Below, one piece after another: positions 8,659 through 16,760 of a stretch of DNA of 64,000 bases (position 1 is its first letter; every line of letters starts with the position of its first letter). The notes beneath the pieces are model-generated. The model searched no databases and was not told where the DNA came from. It saw nothing but the letters and a program-made list of their open reading frames with translations. The position numbers and the translations under genes were made by a program. This DNA is from Thiobacillus denitrificans. Lineage in GTDB: Bacteria; Pseudomonadota; Gammaproteobacteria; Burkholderiales; Thiobacillaceae. The stretch covers positions 124,001 through 188,000 of the forward strand of contig DYIY01000004.1 in the NCBI GenBank assembly GCA_020723405.1, written 5' to 3'.

Positions 8659-9330
8659 TTAGATGGGGATCAGCTCGACGATCTGCTCGGCGGTATTGGC
8701 CAGGTTGGCGATGGCCTGGACTTCCTTGGCCAGGGTGCTGTATTCCAGGGCCCCCTTGGCCAGCCAGTCGTCGGAGCAGGCGTCCACGGCATTCACCGTG
8801 AGTTCCAGGGTCACCTCGGCACGCACCGGGTTGAGCAGGAAGTCGTATTCCACTTCGTTGATGCGCAGGGAGGTGATGGTCACCGGCAGCACCCGGGTGA
8901 GGCCCCAGATGAAGATGATCTTGGGGTACTTTTCCCGGGGCACCGGCTGGGTGGGGGGCTCCTCGCCGCCGCCTCCCAGGGCGTCGCCGATGGCATCCAG
9001 GGCGGCACCGATGAGGCCGGCCAGCTTGCCGCCGGGGATGACCATCTTTTCCAGGGCGGCCAGTTGGGGCCCCACGCCGAAGGCCCGGGCCAACACCTTG
9101 TCGTCGTTGAGCAGGTCGGCGGCACTGAAATGGGCGGTAAGGCTGATGTTCTCCAGGGTGGGCTCGCCGGCCTGGCTGGTCTCCCGGGTGTTGGCGCCGC
9201 TGGGCCGTGGGGGGATCTGCAGGGTGCGGTTCAGGGATTCCGGGTTGAACTGGAAGATGACGATGTTGGGGATGGGACCGATGAGGTCCGTGCCGTATTC
9301 GATGAGGGCGCCGCGCAGCAGGTAGCTCAT
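8659..9330 (-). CDS. eCIS tube/adaptor protein (CIS_tube, Pvc7-like)
   Basis: A 223-aa protein with the N-terminal signature IVIFQFNPESLNRTLQ of the contractile injection system tube protein domain (Pvc7/Afp7-type). Such proteins link the inner tube to the hub and are often followed by a LysM domain; here the LysM part is a separate gene directly downstream. Residues about 85-130 include a Gly-rich loop (DALGGGGEEPPTQP). Residues 135-185 form the conserved strand set, with KIIFIWGLTRVLPVTITSL and AEVTLELTV. It starts 1 nt downstream of the 84-aa gene stop and ends 12 nt before the LysM-like gene. Confidence 0.82.
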   Translation of the reverse strand: MSYLLRGALIEYGTDLIGPIPNIVIFQFNPESLNRTLQIPPRPSGANTRETSQAGEPTLENISLTAHFSAADLLNDDKVLARAFGVGPQLAALEKMVIPGGKLAGLIGAALDAIGDALGGGGEEPPTQPVPREKYPKIIFIWGLTRVLPVTITSLRINEVEYDFLLNPVRAEVTLELTVNAVDACSDDWLAKGALEYSTLAKEVQAIANLANTAEQIVELIPI

Positions 9331-9331
9331 G

Positions 9332-9586
9332 TCAGGACTTCCCCATGGAGGTTGGGTGGGACGCGTGTTCTGGCAGGTGACTCCGCACCCGGGCCGCCAC
9401 CCGGCCGGCGGCCTGGTCGGCCAGGGCCTGGGCAGAGCCGGGCGCGGGCGGGATCGTGGAACCGGCCCGGCCCGGGTTCAGGGCCCGTTCCAGGGCACCG
9501 GGCAGCAAGGCCGCCACCTGGCGGGCCAGGGCCGGGTCCACCCCATCCAGATCCAGGGCCAGCCGGGGAATGTGCAGGTGGGGCAT
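9332..9586 (-). CDS. Small conserved-type eCIS protein of unknown function
   Basis: An 84-aa protein squeezed between the AAA+ ATPase (2-nt gap) and the Pvc7-like gene (1-nt gap), so it is almost certainly translated. It begins MPHLHIPRLALDLDG, followed by VDPALARQVAALLPGALERA. A short basic-hydrophobic strand and an amphipathic helix are thus followed by a disordered, Pro/Ala-rich tail. From memory, small proteins with a similar HIPRL start occur beside eCIS ATPases, but I cannot verify a family. A chaperone or ATPase-adaptor role would fit its position; this is inference. The long overlapping reading frame that also ends at 9332 and runs into the ATPase is a shadow. Confidence 0.7.
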   Translation of the reverse strand: MPHLHIPRLALDLDGVDPALARQVAALLPGALERALNPGRAGSTIPPAPGSAQALADQAAGRVAARVRSHLPEHASHPTSMGKS

Positions 9587-9588
9587 GG

Positions 9589-11688
9589 TCAGTCCTCCAA
9601 CTGGGGGGCCCAGGGGCCAAACAGGTCGGGGCTGACCGGGCGGCCCAGCTTGTCCAGTTCCCGCCGCACGGCCCCCAGCACCACCGGCATGTCCAGGCGC
9701 CGGCCCGCTTCCCGGGCCGCGCCCTGCAGGCAGGCCTGGAACACCACGGAGCGGATGTGGCCGCCAGCCAGGGCAAACTGGCGGGCCAGGAAGGGGAAGT
9801 CCAGGGCGGAGACATCCACCGCCGGGGGCATGGCCCGGCGCCAGATGGCCTGGCGCTCCTCGGGTCCGGGCAGGGGGAAATCCACCAGGAAGCGCAGCCG
9901 GCGCAGGAAGGCTTCGTCCAGGTCCTTCTTGCGGTTGGTGGCCAGGATGGCCAGGCCCCTGAAGCGCTCCATGCGTTCCAGCAGGTAGCCCACTTCCTGG
10001 TTGGCATAGCGGTCGTGGGCGTCCTTCACTTCGGTGCGCTTGCCGAACAGGGCGTCGGCCTCGTCGAAGAACAGGATCACGTCGGCGGCATCGGCGGCGT
10101 CGAACAGCCGGCGCAGGTTCTTCTCGGTCTCTCCGACGTATTTGTTCACTACCTGGGACAGGTCGATGCGGTACATGGGCATGCCCACGGCCCGGGCGAT
10201 GACCTCGGCGGCCATGGTCTTGCCGGTGCCCGGTGGGCCGGCGAACAGGGCCGACAGGCCCCCTTCGTTCCAGGCCCGGGCGGTGCCCCATTCGTGGTGG
10301 ACCCGGGTGACCTGGGCGGCGGCCCGCACCAGTTCCCGGATCTGTCCGGCTTGGCGGGGCGGCAGCAACAGGTCGTCCAGGGTGAAGCGGGGGTCCACGG
10401 GCTGGGCCAGTTCGCCCAGGTGCACGTCGCCCCGGCAGGCGGCCAGCACGTCCTGGGCCTGGGGCGGACGGCCCAGGCAACGCAGGGTGGCGCAGACCCG
10501 TTCGATGCCGGCCGGCGGGAAAAGGAAGCGCCGGGCGGCCTCCGCCAGGGCACCGTCCAGGCCGGGTTGGCCCAGGTGGTCGGCCAGGCCGGTCCGCCAA
10601 TGGGCCAGGCGGCCGGCGTAGTCCAGGGCCGGGGGGGTGAGCAGGGGCAGGGTGTGGGCGGCGGGCAGGCGGCGGGCCTGGGTCCGGTCTTCCACGAACA
10701 CGAACACGGTGAGGGGCAGGCCCGGCAGGGGGATCGCCACCGGCGCGTCCTGGTGGGCATCCCGTTCCAGCAGGGCAAAGTCCAGGCAGGGCATGAGACC
10801 CTGGAGCCAGGCCAGGGTGAAGCGGGCCGGCAATTGCTCGGGGCCCAGGCCCGGGGGCAGGCACCCCACCCGGCTGCCCAGTTGGGTGGCCAGGGCAGCG
10901 GCGGTCTCGGCCAGGGGGGCATCCAGCCCGCCCAGCAGGGGTTGCAGGTGCAGCCGATCCCTGGGGGCGGCCTTGAGACGGGCGGCAGCCAGGGCCAGGT
11001 GGGGGTCGGGTTCCGTGCCCTGTTCCCGGGTAGCAGGGGGACCCGGCGGATCCAGCAGGCAGGCGGCCACGGCAGGGGCCACCGCCAGGGGCGTGTCCCA
11101 GTCGGTGCCGCCGGAGAGAAGACCGAAACGGAACAGCCGGCGGCCCGGGTCGGCCAGGGCCATGATCTCCTCCGGCCGGTCCCACAGGCGCTGGGCCAGG
11201 GCCAGGCTGGGGCGGGTGCGTCCGGCATCGTTGAGGCAGGCGGCGAAGACGCTGCCGGCGGCGCTGTCGGCGGCAGCCAGCAGGGCCAGGGCCAGGACGA
11301 AGCGTTCCGCTCCGGCCAGTTCCAGTTCCCGGGCCACCCAGGCGAAACCGCCCCGGCGGGGGGCCGGCTCCCCGGGGCCGCCGGGTTCCGGCCGGCGCAG
11401 TTGTTCCCCCAGCCAGGCGGCGGTCTCGTCCCGGGCCAGGAATTCCGCCTTCTCGGCGCCCCAGCGGGTGAGATCCAGGGCCGATTGCAGGGGATCGCCC
11501 AGGGGCGGCAGCAGGCCCGCCTGCTTGGCCGGATCGGCGCCGGCCAGCAGGCCCCGTTCCCGCCACAGCCAGCAGATTTCCCGGCGCAGGCGCAGGGTGG
11601 CCTGGGCCAGCCAGTGGGCCGCCAGGGGCTCGGCCACGGTAAGAGCCGGCTGGAACCCGGCGGGGTGGGGAATCTCGTGCATGCGCAT
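9589..11688 (-). CDS. eCIS AAA+ ATPase (Pvc15-like)
   Basis: A 699-aa ATPase. The N-terminal 450 residues form an accessory region with poor recognisable motifs. The C-terminal AAA+ domain has Walker A GPPGTGKT at about 484-491, Walker B VILFFDEADALFG at about 540, and a sensor-type ATNRKKDLDEAFLRRLRF with the arginine finger region. Known: eCIS and some phage-tail systems encode such an ATPase (Afp15/Pvc15); it is needed for particle production or cargo loading rather than firing. The ATG at 11688 shares a base with the preceding stop (TGATG); an ATG two codons later is also possible. A reading frame extending further upstream overlaps the Pvc16-like gene and is not used. Confidence 0.92.
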   Translation of the reverse strand: MRMHEIPHPAGFQPALTVAEPLAAHWLAQATLRLRREICWLWRERGLLAGADPAKQAGLLPPLGDPLQSALDLTRWGAEKAEFLARDETAAWLGEQLRRPEPGGPGEPAPRRGGFAWVARELELAGAERFVLALALLAAADSAAGSVFAACLNDAGRTRPSLALAQRLWDRPEEIMALADPGRRLFRFGLLSGGTDWDTPLAVAPAVAACLLDPPGPPATREQGTEPDPHLALAAARLKAAPRDRLHLQPLLGGLDAPLAETAAALATQLGSRVGCLPPGLGPEQLPARFTLAWLQGLMPCLDFALLERDAHQDAPVAIPLPGLPLTVFVFVEDRTQARRLPAAHTLPLLTPPALDYAGRLAHWRTGLADHLGQPGLDGALAEAARRFLFPPAGIERVCATLRCLGRPPQAQDVLAACRGDVHLGELAQPVDPRFTLDDLLLPPRQAGQIRELVRAAAQVTRVHHEWGTARAWNEGGLSALFAGPPGTGKTMAAEVIARAVGMPMYRIDLSQVVNKYVGETEKNLRRLFDAADAADVILFFDEADALFGKRTEVKDAHDRYANQEVGYLLERMERFRGLAILATNRKKDLDEAFLRRLRFLVDFPLPGPEERQAIWRRAMPPAVDVSALDFPFLARQFALAGGHIRSVVFQACLQGAAREAGRRLDMPVVLGAVRRELDKLGRPVSPDLFGPWAPQLED

Positions 11689-12884
11689 CAGGCCACCGTC
11701 ACCGTGGGGCTCATGCGGGCCTGCTGGCCGTTGACCAGCAGCACCACCTGGTAATCGCCGGCCGTGAAGGGGCCGGGTGGGGCCTGGGCCACCACCCCGG
11801 CCAGGGTGAGCTGTTTCTGTGCGGGGCCGGGCACGGCGGTGTCGAACACCCGAACGGTGGCCCCGTCCCTGTAGAAGGCCACCAGAATGTCGTCGTCGAC
11901 CGTGCCCAGCAACAGGCCGCTGAGGGTCAGGGTGCCCGCCGCCAGGTTGGCGCTTTCCAGCACCGGCAGCAGGCGGGCGGTGAGCAGGTTGCTGCCGCGA
12001 TAGCGGTTGTTGGGCATGAGCTGGCGCACCAGCAGGGGATGTTCGCCGGCCGAGAGGGTGGTGCCGGCGGCGATGGGACCTTCCGTGGCGGGGGGACTGA
12101 AGGGCCCGTCGGCCAGCAGTTCCAGCCGGTCCGGCCGCTGGCCGGTGATGTCCAGGGACACATTCCCCAACAGGCATTCCAGGCCCGAGGCATGCAGATC
12201 TTCGCCGTTGAGGACGAAGGGGGCGGCCGGTTCGAAGGCCAGCGGATCCAGGCTGTCCAGCTTGGGCCCCAGGCCGGCCAGCACCGCCAGGCCCACCCCC
12301 TCCAGGCCAATGATCTCCGGTGGCGCCTGGGTGTAGTCCACGCCCACCAGCAGGGAGACGGTGGGGGGCACGTCGGGGGCGATCATGATGGGCCGGACCT
12401 GGAAGGACACGGACAGCCGATAGTGTTCCTCGCTGCCCTGCATGAGCTTGGATAGCAGGTCGGCGGGCGTCTCCTCGAAGGTGATCTTGAGGGGTTCCGG
12501 ATTGTTCTCCAGGGCAGCGCGCACATCGGCGGCCAGGCCCGCGTCCAGGCGCAGGTAGTTGAGTTCGTGGAGGGCGGCCAGGCCCCGGCCCAGGAGCTCG
12601 TGGGCGGCGGCGCTGTCCGACAGGTTGTCGGCATCGAACGCTGTGATGAGGAAATGCAGGGACAGCCAGAGGGGGGCCGGCTGGTCTTCCAGAAGACCCA
12701 CGTTGCGCAGGCTGGCGTCGAAGTCGGTCTGATAGAGGAACAGGTTGAGCTTGTTGGAGGCACTGTTGTCGCCGGCTGCCGTATTGGGCGGGCCGATGCT
12801 CACGCCGAAGGCACGGCGGATGAGGTGGGTCTGCAGGAGCCGGGTCACCGCCCCGATGGCCCGTCCGGAATCCGCCAGTGCCAT
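11688..12884 (-). CDS. Tube-terminator/cap protein (DUF4255, Pvc16-like)
   Basis: A 398-aa protein. Residues 1-190 match the DUF4255/Pvc16 N-terminal domain: a start with a helix (VTRLLQTHLIRRAFG), then NKLNLFLYQTDFDASLRN and the characteristic LWLSLHFLITAFD segment. This domain forms the hexameric cap that terminates the tube and sheath. The rest (about 215-398) holds two beta-sandwich, Ig-like repeats (for example APFVLNGEDLHASGLECLLG and AGDYQVVLLVNGQQARMSP), an extension often seen in bacterial DUF4255 proteins. Its gene lies next to the ATPase, as in other eCIS loci. The cap role is known for the family; the role of the Ig-like part is unknown. Confidence 0.88.
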   Translation of the reverse strand: MALADSGRAIGAVTRLLQTHLIRRAFGVSIGPPNTAAGDNSASNKLNLFLYQTDFDASLRNVGLLEDQPAPLWLSLHFLITAFDADNLSDSAAAHELLGRGLAALHELNYLRLDAGLAADVRAALENNPEPLKITFEETPADLLSKLMQGSEEHYRLSVSFQVRPIMIAPDVPPTVSLLVGVDYTQAPPEIIGLEGVGLAVLAGLGPKLDSLDPLAFEPAAPFVLNGEDLHASGLECLLGNVSLDITGQRPDRLELLADGPFSPPATEGPIAAGTTLSAGEHPLLVRQLMPNNRYRGSNLLTARLLPVLESANLAAGTLTLSGLLLGTVDDDILVAFYRDGATVRVFDTAVPGPAQKQLTLAGVVAQAPPGPFTAGDYQVVLLVNGQQARMSPTVTVA

Positions 12885-12898
12885 GGTTCAGACCCCCC

Positions 12899-13852
12899 TC
12901 ATGGATGGATGCAGCGGCGGGCCAGGCCGCCACGGCTCGGGCCCTGGCTGGCCGGCCGGGCAGGAGCAGGCCGGTTGGGGGGAGAGGCGGGGGGCGTCAC
13001 CCGCACCTGGACTTCACCGATGGAGATGCGCACCAGGTCTTCTTCCGGGTGGGCGGTCTGGGGCATCCCCTCCCCGCCCCCTGCCGCGCCGGGTGTGTTC
13101 GGTCCCGAGGGGGGGACGGACCGGAGTGCAGGTCGGGGCGGGAGGGGCTGCGGGGTGACCCCGGCCGGCGGCGGGGCTGGTGATGGGGAGGGTGAATGGT
13201 GGGCAACCGGAAGGTCGCCGGCTGGCGCCGGCGGCAACGCCCGGGGACTCGGGGCAGGACCAGGGACCCGGTCCGGCGGCGTGGCGACCCAGCGCAGGGC
13301 CCGTTGCAGAAGCTGCCCCTCTTCGGGGGGGATGGCGTCCCCGGGCGGGAGCCGGTGTGCCGGGTGGGTGTCCGGGGCGGCAGGAAGCCGGCCGCCCGAC
13401 GGATCCGTCCGGGTCTGGGACAGTGGTTCCCGGGCTTTGGGGGCCGGGGAGGGGATGGACAGGAAGGGAACGGCGGCCGGCTGTCCCCGTTCCGGACCGG
13501 CGGGCGGCCCGGAACGGGCGGGAAATTCCACCGGCTCCAGGGACGGGCGTGGGACTGGGGAGCCCCCCCCGGGGGAGGCCGGGACCGGCCCATCGGCACC
13601 GGCCACTGCGGATTCGTCAGGGGCACTCCCGGCCTGGCGGGCGGATGGCCGGTCCGGCGGTACGGGCGTGGGACGGGAAGCCAGGGGAACGCCTGGTGGC
13701 GAGAGGACCACTTCCTCTTCGATTTCGAGAATGTCCCCGCCTCCCGGAGTGGGAAGGGATGGGGCCGGCCCGGCCACCGCGACGGGGAGGGCCGCAGGCA
13801 CCACCATGGCCGGATGCAGCAGTCGGGCAAAGTAGCCGGGCACGGGGTTCAC
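12899..13852 (-). CDS. Proline-rich eCIS-associated protein with conserved-looking C-terminal strand motif
   Basis: A 317-aa protein starting at GTG 13852, chosen because it overlaps the upstream stop in a GTGA arrangement; longer frames use unlikely upstream starts inside the neighbour. The N-terminus (VNPVPGYFARLLHPAMVVPA) is short and structured-looking. Residues about 30-280 are extremely Pro/Ala/Gly-rich and likely disordered. Near the C-terminus is EEDLVRISIGEVQVRVTPP, a strand motif that I associate with short linker proteins of other eCIS loci. It lies between the zinc-ribbon-like protein and the cap gene (14-nt gap). No enzyme motif, signal peptide or membrane segment is visible. A flexible linker or cap-associated accessory role is possible but not shown. 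Confidence 0.75.
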   Translation of the reverse strand: MNPVPGYFARLLHPAMVVPAALPVAVAGPAPSLPTPGGGDILEIEEEVVLSPPGVPLASRPTPVPPDRPSARQAGSAPDESAVAGADGPVPASPGGGSPVPRPSLEPVEFPARSGPPAGPERGQPAAVPFLSIPSPAPKAREPLSQTRTDPSGGRLPAAPDTHPAHRLPPGDAIPPEEGQLLQRALRWVATPPDRVPGPAPSPRALPPAPAGDLPVAHHSPSPSPAPPPAGVTPQPLPPRPALRSVPPSGPNTPGAAGGGEGMPQTAHPEEDLVRISIGEVQVRVTPPASPPNRPAPARPASQGPSRGGLARRCIHP

Positions 13853-14619
13853 GGCCAGGTTCCTTCCTGGTCGAGCAGGTCCAGGTAGGCGGCCCGCCGG
13901 TGGCCGGGCAGGGCCAGGATGTCGGCCTCCCGCCAGCCGTAGCGGCTGGCCAGGCGGTGCACTGCCCGGATCAGGCGGCGGGCCTGGCCGGCCAGCCGGG
14001 CCAGAAGCAGGCCCTCCAGGTCCAGGGGCAGGTCGTCGGCGTGGCCGCAATGGGGGCAGGCGCTGTGCACGGCGAAAGCCGGCAACAGGTCCGCTTCGGC
14101 CATGGCCTCGGCCACCCGGGCCAGCAGCCCGGGGGCCTGGGCGGGCATGTCCCCCTCCAGCAGCAAGTCATTGAGCACGTCTGCTTCATCGAGGTCCGGA
14201 TCGGCCAGCCAGCGGCGCTGGTCGGCCCCGGTGGGCCGGCGCAGGGCCAGGCGGGGGCCGTCGGCCAGCCGCACTTCCACCCGGGGCCCCCGGGCTTCCC
14301 GTCCCAGTTCACCGATGGCCGCCAGGGACAGGCGCACTTCGAAGGGTTCGGCGCAGCGGGGGCAGGTCAGGGGCACCACCAAGGCATCCTCTTCCCCGGT
14401 CCTGGCCAGGATTTCCGCCAGGGCGCCGATGCGTGCCCCCAGGCTCAGGCTCCAGGCCTGCTCCAGGGCTTCGGCGGGATCACACCCGGACCGGCAGGTG
14501 GCCAGCACCCGGCTGACCAGGACAGGCCGGTCCGCGCTGTGGAAGTCCAGGTCCAGATCCCCCGGGCTGCCGAAGGCCCGCCAGGTCATGGGTGGGGTGA
14601 TTGCGCTTGCGGGACGCAT
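13849..14619 (-). CDS. eCIS-associated protein with two CxxC pairs (putative tail-assembly factor)
   Basis: A 256-aa soluble protein between the tube gene and the proline-rich gene. Two cysteine pairs (TCPRCAEPFEVRL near residue 87 and ACPHCGHADDLPLDLEGLLL near 190) look like the two halves of zinc-ribbon knuckles. The C-terminal 60 residues are helical and basic (YGWREADILALPGHRRAAYL). In T4-like tails the gene after the tube often encodes a baseplate-hub assembly chaperone, and the helical C-terminus would fit, but I recognise no family. The start is uncertain: ATG 14619 (used) or ATG 14589 (MTWRAF). Its stop overlaps the next gene's GTG start, so the two products are made together. Confidence 0.75.
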   Translation of the reverse strand: MRPASAITPPMTWRAFGSPGDLDLDFHSADRPVLVSRVLATCRSGCDPAEALEQAWSLSLGARIGALAEILARTGEEDALVVPLTCPRCAEPFEVRLSLAAIGELGREARGPRVEVRLADGPRLALRRPTGADQRRWLADPDLDEADVLNDLLLEGDMPAQAPGLLARVAEAMAEADLLPAFAVHSACPHCGHADDLPLDLEGLLLARLAGQARRLIRAVHRLASRYGWREADILALPGHRRAAYLDLLDQEGTWP

Positions 14620-14648
14620 GGTGGCGGGACTGGCGCGCCGTCACCCGG

Positions 14649-15173
14649 TCAGGCGGCCGCCGGTACCGGGCTCTTCTCGTCGGGTTCCTTGGTCTCCGGA
14701 TCCCGGGCCCAGCCTTCCAGTTCGATCTTGATGCTCTCGATGGCGATGGCGTTGGCGTTGGCGTCCAGGTCCGGCATGGCGGTGAATTCGCTCACCCAGC
14801 AGCGGTAGAGGAAGTAGCGCTTGGCCACGTGGCCTTTCTCGTTGAGCACTTCCAGGGTCAGGTCCTTCTTGTAGTTCACCAGGTCCATGGCCGGGTCGCC
14901 GCTGTACTGGTGGACCAGGTTGGCCCAGGCCTCGAAGGCCAGGTCGTGGGTGATGCCCCGCTCCATGCTCACCCCCTCGTAGGTGGTGCGCCCGGGGGAC
15001 TTGCGGTCGGTGCTGTTGTCGCCCCCGTCCCGGTGCTTGACGACTTCGGTGGTGCGCTTCAACGCCCCCACCTTGCTGACGCCCATGACCACCTTGCCGT
15101 CGAGAACCACGCGAAACTTGAAGTTCTTGTACGGATCGATGCGGTGGGCGTTGGTGACGAATCCTTTGGCCAT
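14649..15173 (-). CDS. Inner tail tube protein (T4 gp19-like)
   Basis: A 174-aa tube protein. The start DPYKNFKFRVVLDGKVVMGV and the stretch KVGALKRTTEVVKHRDGGDN, followed by SPGRTTYEGVSMERGITHDL, are characteristic of gp19-type tube subunits of eCIS and phage tails. A region near the end (VSEFTAMPDLDANANAIAIE, then IKIELEGW) matches the conserved C-terminal strand. Hexameric rings of this protein stack to form the channel that carries cargo. It follows the sheath gene by 30 nt. Only one gp19-like gene is present, whereas PVC and Afp loci have two, so the same subunit may serve throughout, with the Pvc7-like protein as initiator. Confidence 0.93.
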   Translation of the reverse strand: MAKGFVTNAHRIDPYKNFKFRVVLDGKVVMGVSKVGALKRTTEVVKHRDGGDNSTDRKSPGRTTYEGVSMERGITHDLAFEAWANLVHQYSGDPAMDLVNYKKDLTLEVLNEKGHVAKRYFLYRCWVSEFTAMPDLDANANAIAIESIKIELEGWARDPETKEPDEKSPVPAAA

Positions 15174-15203
15174 GGCAGGTTTCCCCCGGTGTCTGGAAAT
15201 GGG

Positions 15204-16760
15204 TTATTGCAGGTCGCCGGCGATCTGCTGGATGGTGAGGACCACGAACTCCGCCGGCTTCAGCGGGGCGAAGCCCACCTCGATGTTGACGATGCCCAGG
15301 TTGCGGTCCGCCTGGGTGGTGGTCTCGGCGTCGCACTTCACGTAGTAGGCCTCGTTGGCCGTGCTGCCCTGGAAGGCCCCCTGGCGGAACAGGCCGTTCA
15401 TGAACACCCCCAGGTTGAGGCGGATCTTGGCCCACAGGGGTTCGTCGTTGGGCTCGAAGACCACCCACTGGGTGCCCCGGTAGAGGGATTCCTCGATGAA
15501 CAGGGCCAGGCGGCGGATGGGGATGTATTTCCATTCCGAGGCCAGCAGGTCGGCCCCCACCAGGGTACGGGCCCCCCACACCAGATGGCCGGAGACCGGC
15601 ATGGTGCGCAGGCAGTTGAGCCCCAGGGGATTGAGGATGCCGTTCTCCGCGTCGGTCATCTTGTAGGCCATGGCGCTCACCCCGGAGAGGGAGGCATCCA
15701 GGCCTGCCGGCGCCTTCCATACGCCCCGCTGGGCGTCGGTGCGGGCCATGATGCCGGCCACGGCGCCGCAGGGGGCGAACAGGGCCGGGCGGTTCTCCGC
15801 CAGGGGGTCAGCCATGAGCAGGCGGGGGAAATAGACCGCCGCATTGTGGGCCGGGTCGCTGCCGATGGTGCCGCGCAGGGTGCTGATACCGGTTTCCGCA
15901 TCGCCGATGGGGTCGCTGCTGGTGCTCCAGCCTTCCGGGGAATCCACCACCAGCATGGCCCGCCGGTCCCGGCAATAGGCGGCGGCGGCGGTCCAGGTGG
16001 CGTCCCCCACGTCCGTTTCCCGCTCCAGGGGCGGGATGCACAGCAGGTTGAACAGGTCCACCGATTCCAGGGCCCACAGCCCCTGGCGGCCCGCTTCCAG
16101 CCCGGCGCCGGAAATCTGGGTGTCGGTGATGGCGGCGCCGTCGTCGCCGCTGCCGTCGGCATCCACGCTGCCATCGCCGGGGCTTTCATCCACAGGCGCC
16201 GGGGTGCGCACCCGCACCAGGCCCGATTGCTCGGCCAGCACGGAATCGACGAACCGGGCGTGAGCGGGTGCCACGGACACGTTGCGGAACACCTCCGTGG
16301 CCAGTACCCGGGTGCCGCCGGGGGCATCCAGTTCCTGGACCGTCAGGTTGAACAGCAGGGCATCGGCGGGATCCCGGGTCACGTGGTCCACCGTGGCCCG
16401 CAGGTTGTTTCCCCAGAGGCCGGGACTGGCCGCCTCCAGCACCAGGTTGCCGGTGGCGGTGGGCAAGGTGAGGGTGGCGCTGTCGCCGGCCACGTCGCCG
16501 TTGAACACCCGCACCACGATGGCATCGCTGCCGCCGTGCAGGAAGAAATGGCTCAGGGCATAGCCCAGGGGCGCCTCCGACCACAGGCCGCCGAAGCGGC
16601 GCGTGAAATCGGCGAAGCTCTGGATGCGCACCGCTTCATCCACCGGCCCGCGCCGGGCCCGGCCGATGAAGGCGGTGATGGACGTGGCCACCCCGGTGAT
16701 GGTGCGCACCCCGCTGGCCTTCTCCTGGACGTAAACCCCCGGGTAACTGACTTGTACCAT
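15204..16760 (-). CDS. Contractile tail sheath protein
   Basis: A 518-aa sheath protein. The N-terminus YPGVYVQEKASGVRTITGVA, followed by SITAFIGRARRGPVDEAVRI, is the hallmark of eCIS and phage sheath subunits. The C-terminal 150 residues (LGLNCLRTMPVSGHLVWGART, then EWKYIPIRRLALFIEES and VEVGFAPLKPAEFVVLTIQQ) form the conserved inner domain with the handshake strands. The ATG at 16760 has GGAGG eight bases upstream; a further in-frame ATG at 16781 lacks this support. It is the first gene of the locus, directly after a 284-bp non-coding stretch, so the operon promoter should lie upstream. A single sheath gene is seen, whereas PVC loci carry three. Confidence 0.95.
   Translation of the reverse strand: MVQVSYPGVYVQEKASGVRTITGVATSITAFIGRARRGPVDEAVRIQSFADFTRRFGGLWSEAPLGYALSHFFLHGGSDAIVVRVFNGDVAGDSATLTLPTATGNLVLEAASPGLWGNNLRATVDHVTRDPADALLFNLTVQELDAPGGTRVLATEVFRNVSVAPAHARFVDSVLAEQSGLVRVRTPAPVDESPGDGSVDADGSGDDGAAITDTQISGAGLEAGRQGLWALESVDLFNLLCIPPLERETDVGDATWTAAAAYCRDRRAMLVVDSPEGWSTSSDPIGDAETGISTLRGTIGSDPAHNAAVYFPRLLMADPLAENRPALFAPCGAVAGIMARTDAQRGVWKAPAGLDASLSGVSAMAYKMTDAENGILNPLGLNCLRTMPVSGHLVWGARTLVGADLLASEWKYIPIRRLALFIEESLYRGTQWVVFEPNDEPLWAKIRLNLGVFMNGLFRQGAFQGSTANEAYYVKCDAETTTQADRNLGIVNIEVGFAPLKPAEFVVLTIQQIAGDLQ

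Noticed and set aside
8455-11754. 1099-aa plus-strand frame across the eCIS hub-to-ATPase genes
   Set aside because: Low-complexity Gly/Gln/His-rich composition typical of antisense translation; the minus-strand genes have clear motifs and operon spacing.
1-16760. Prophage or R-type pyocin
   Set aside because: No head, packaging, integrase, holin or endolysin genes; the AAA+ ATPase and DUF4255 cap are eCIS markers. The left side is unseen, so a small doubt remains.
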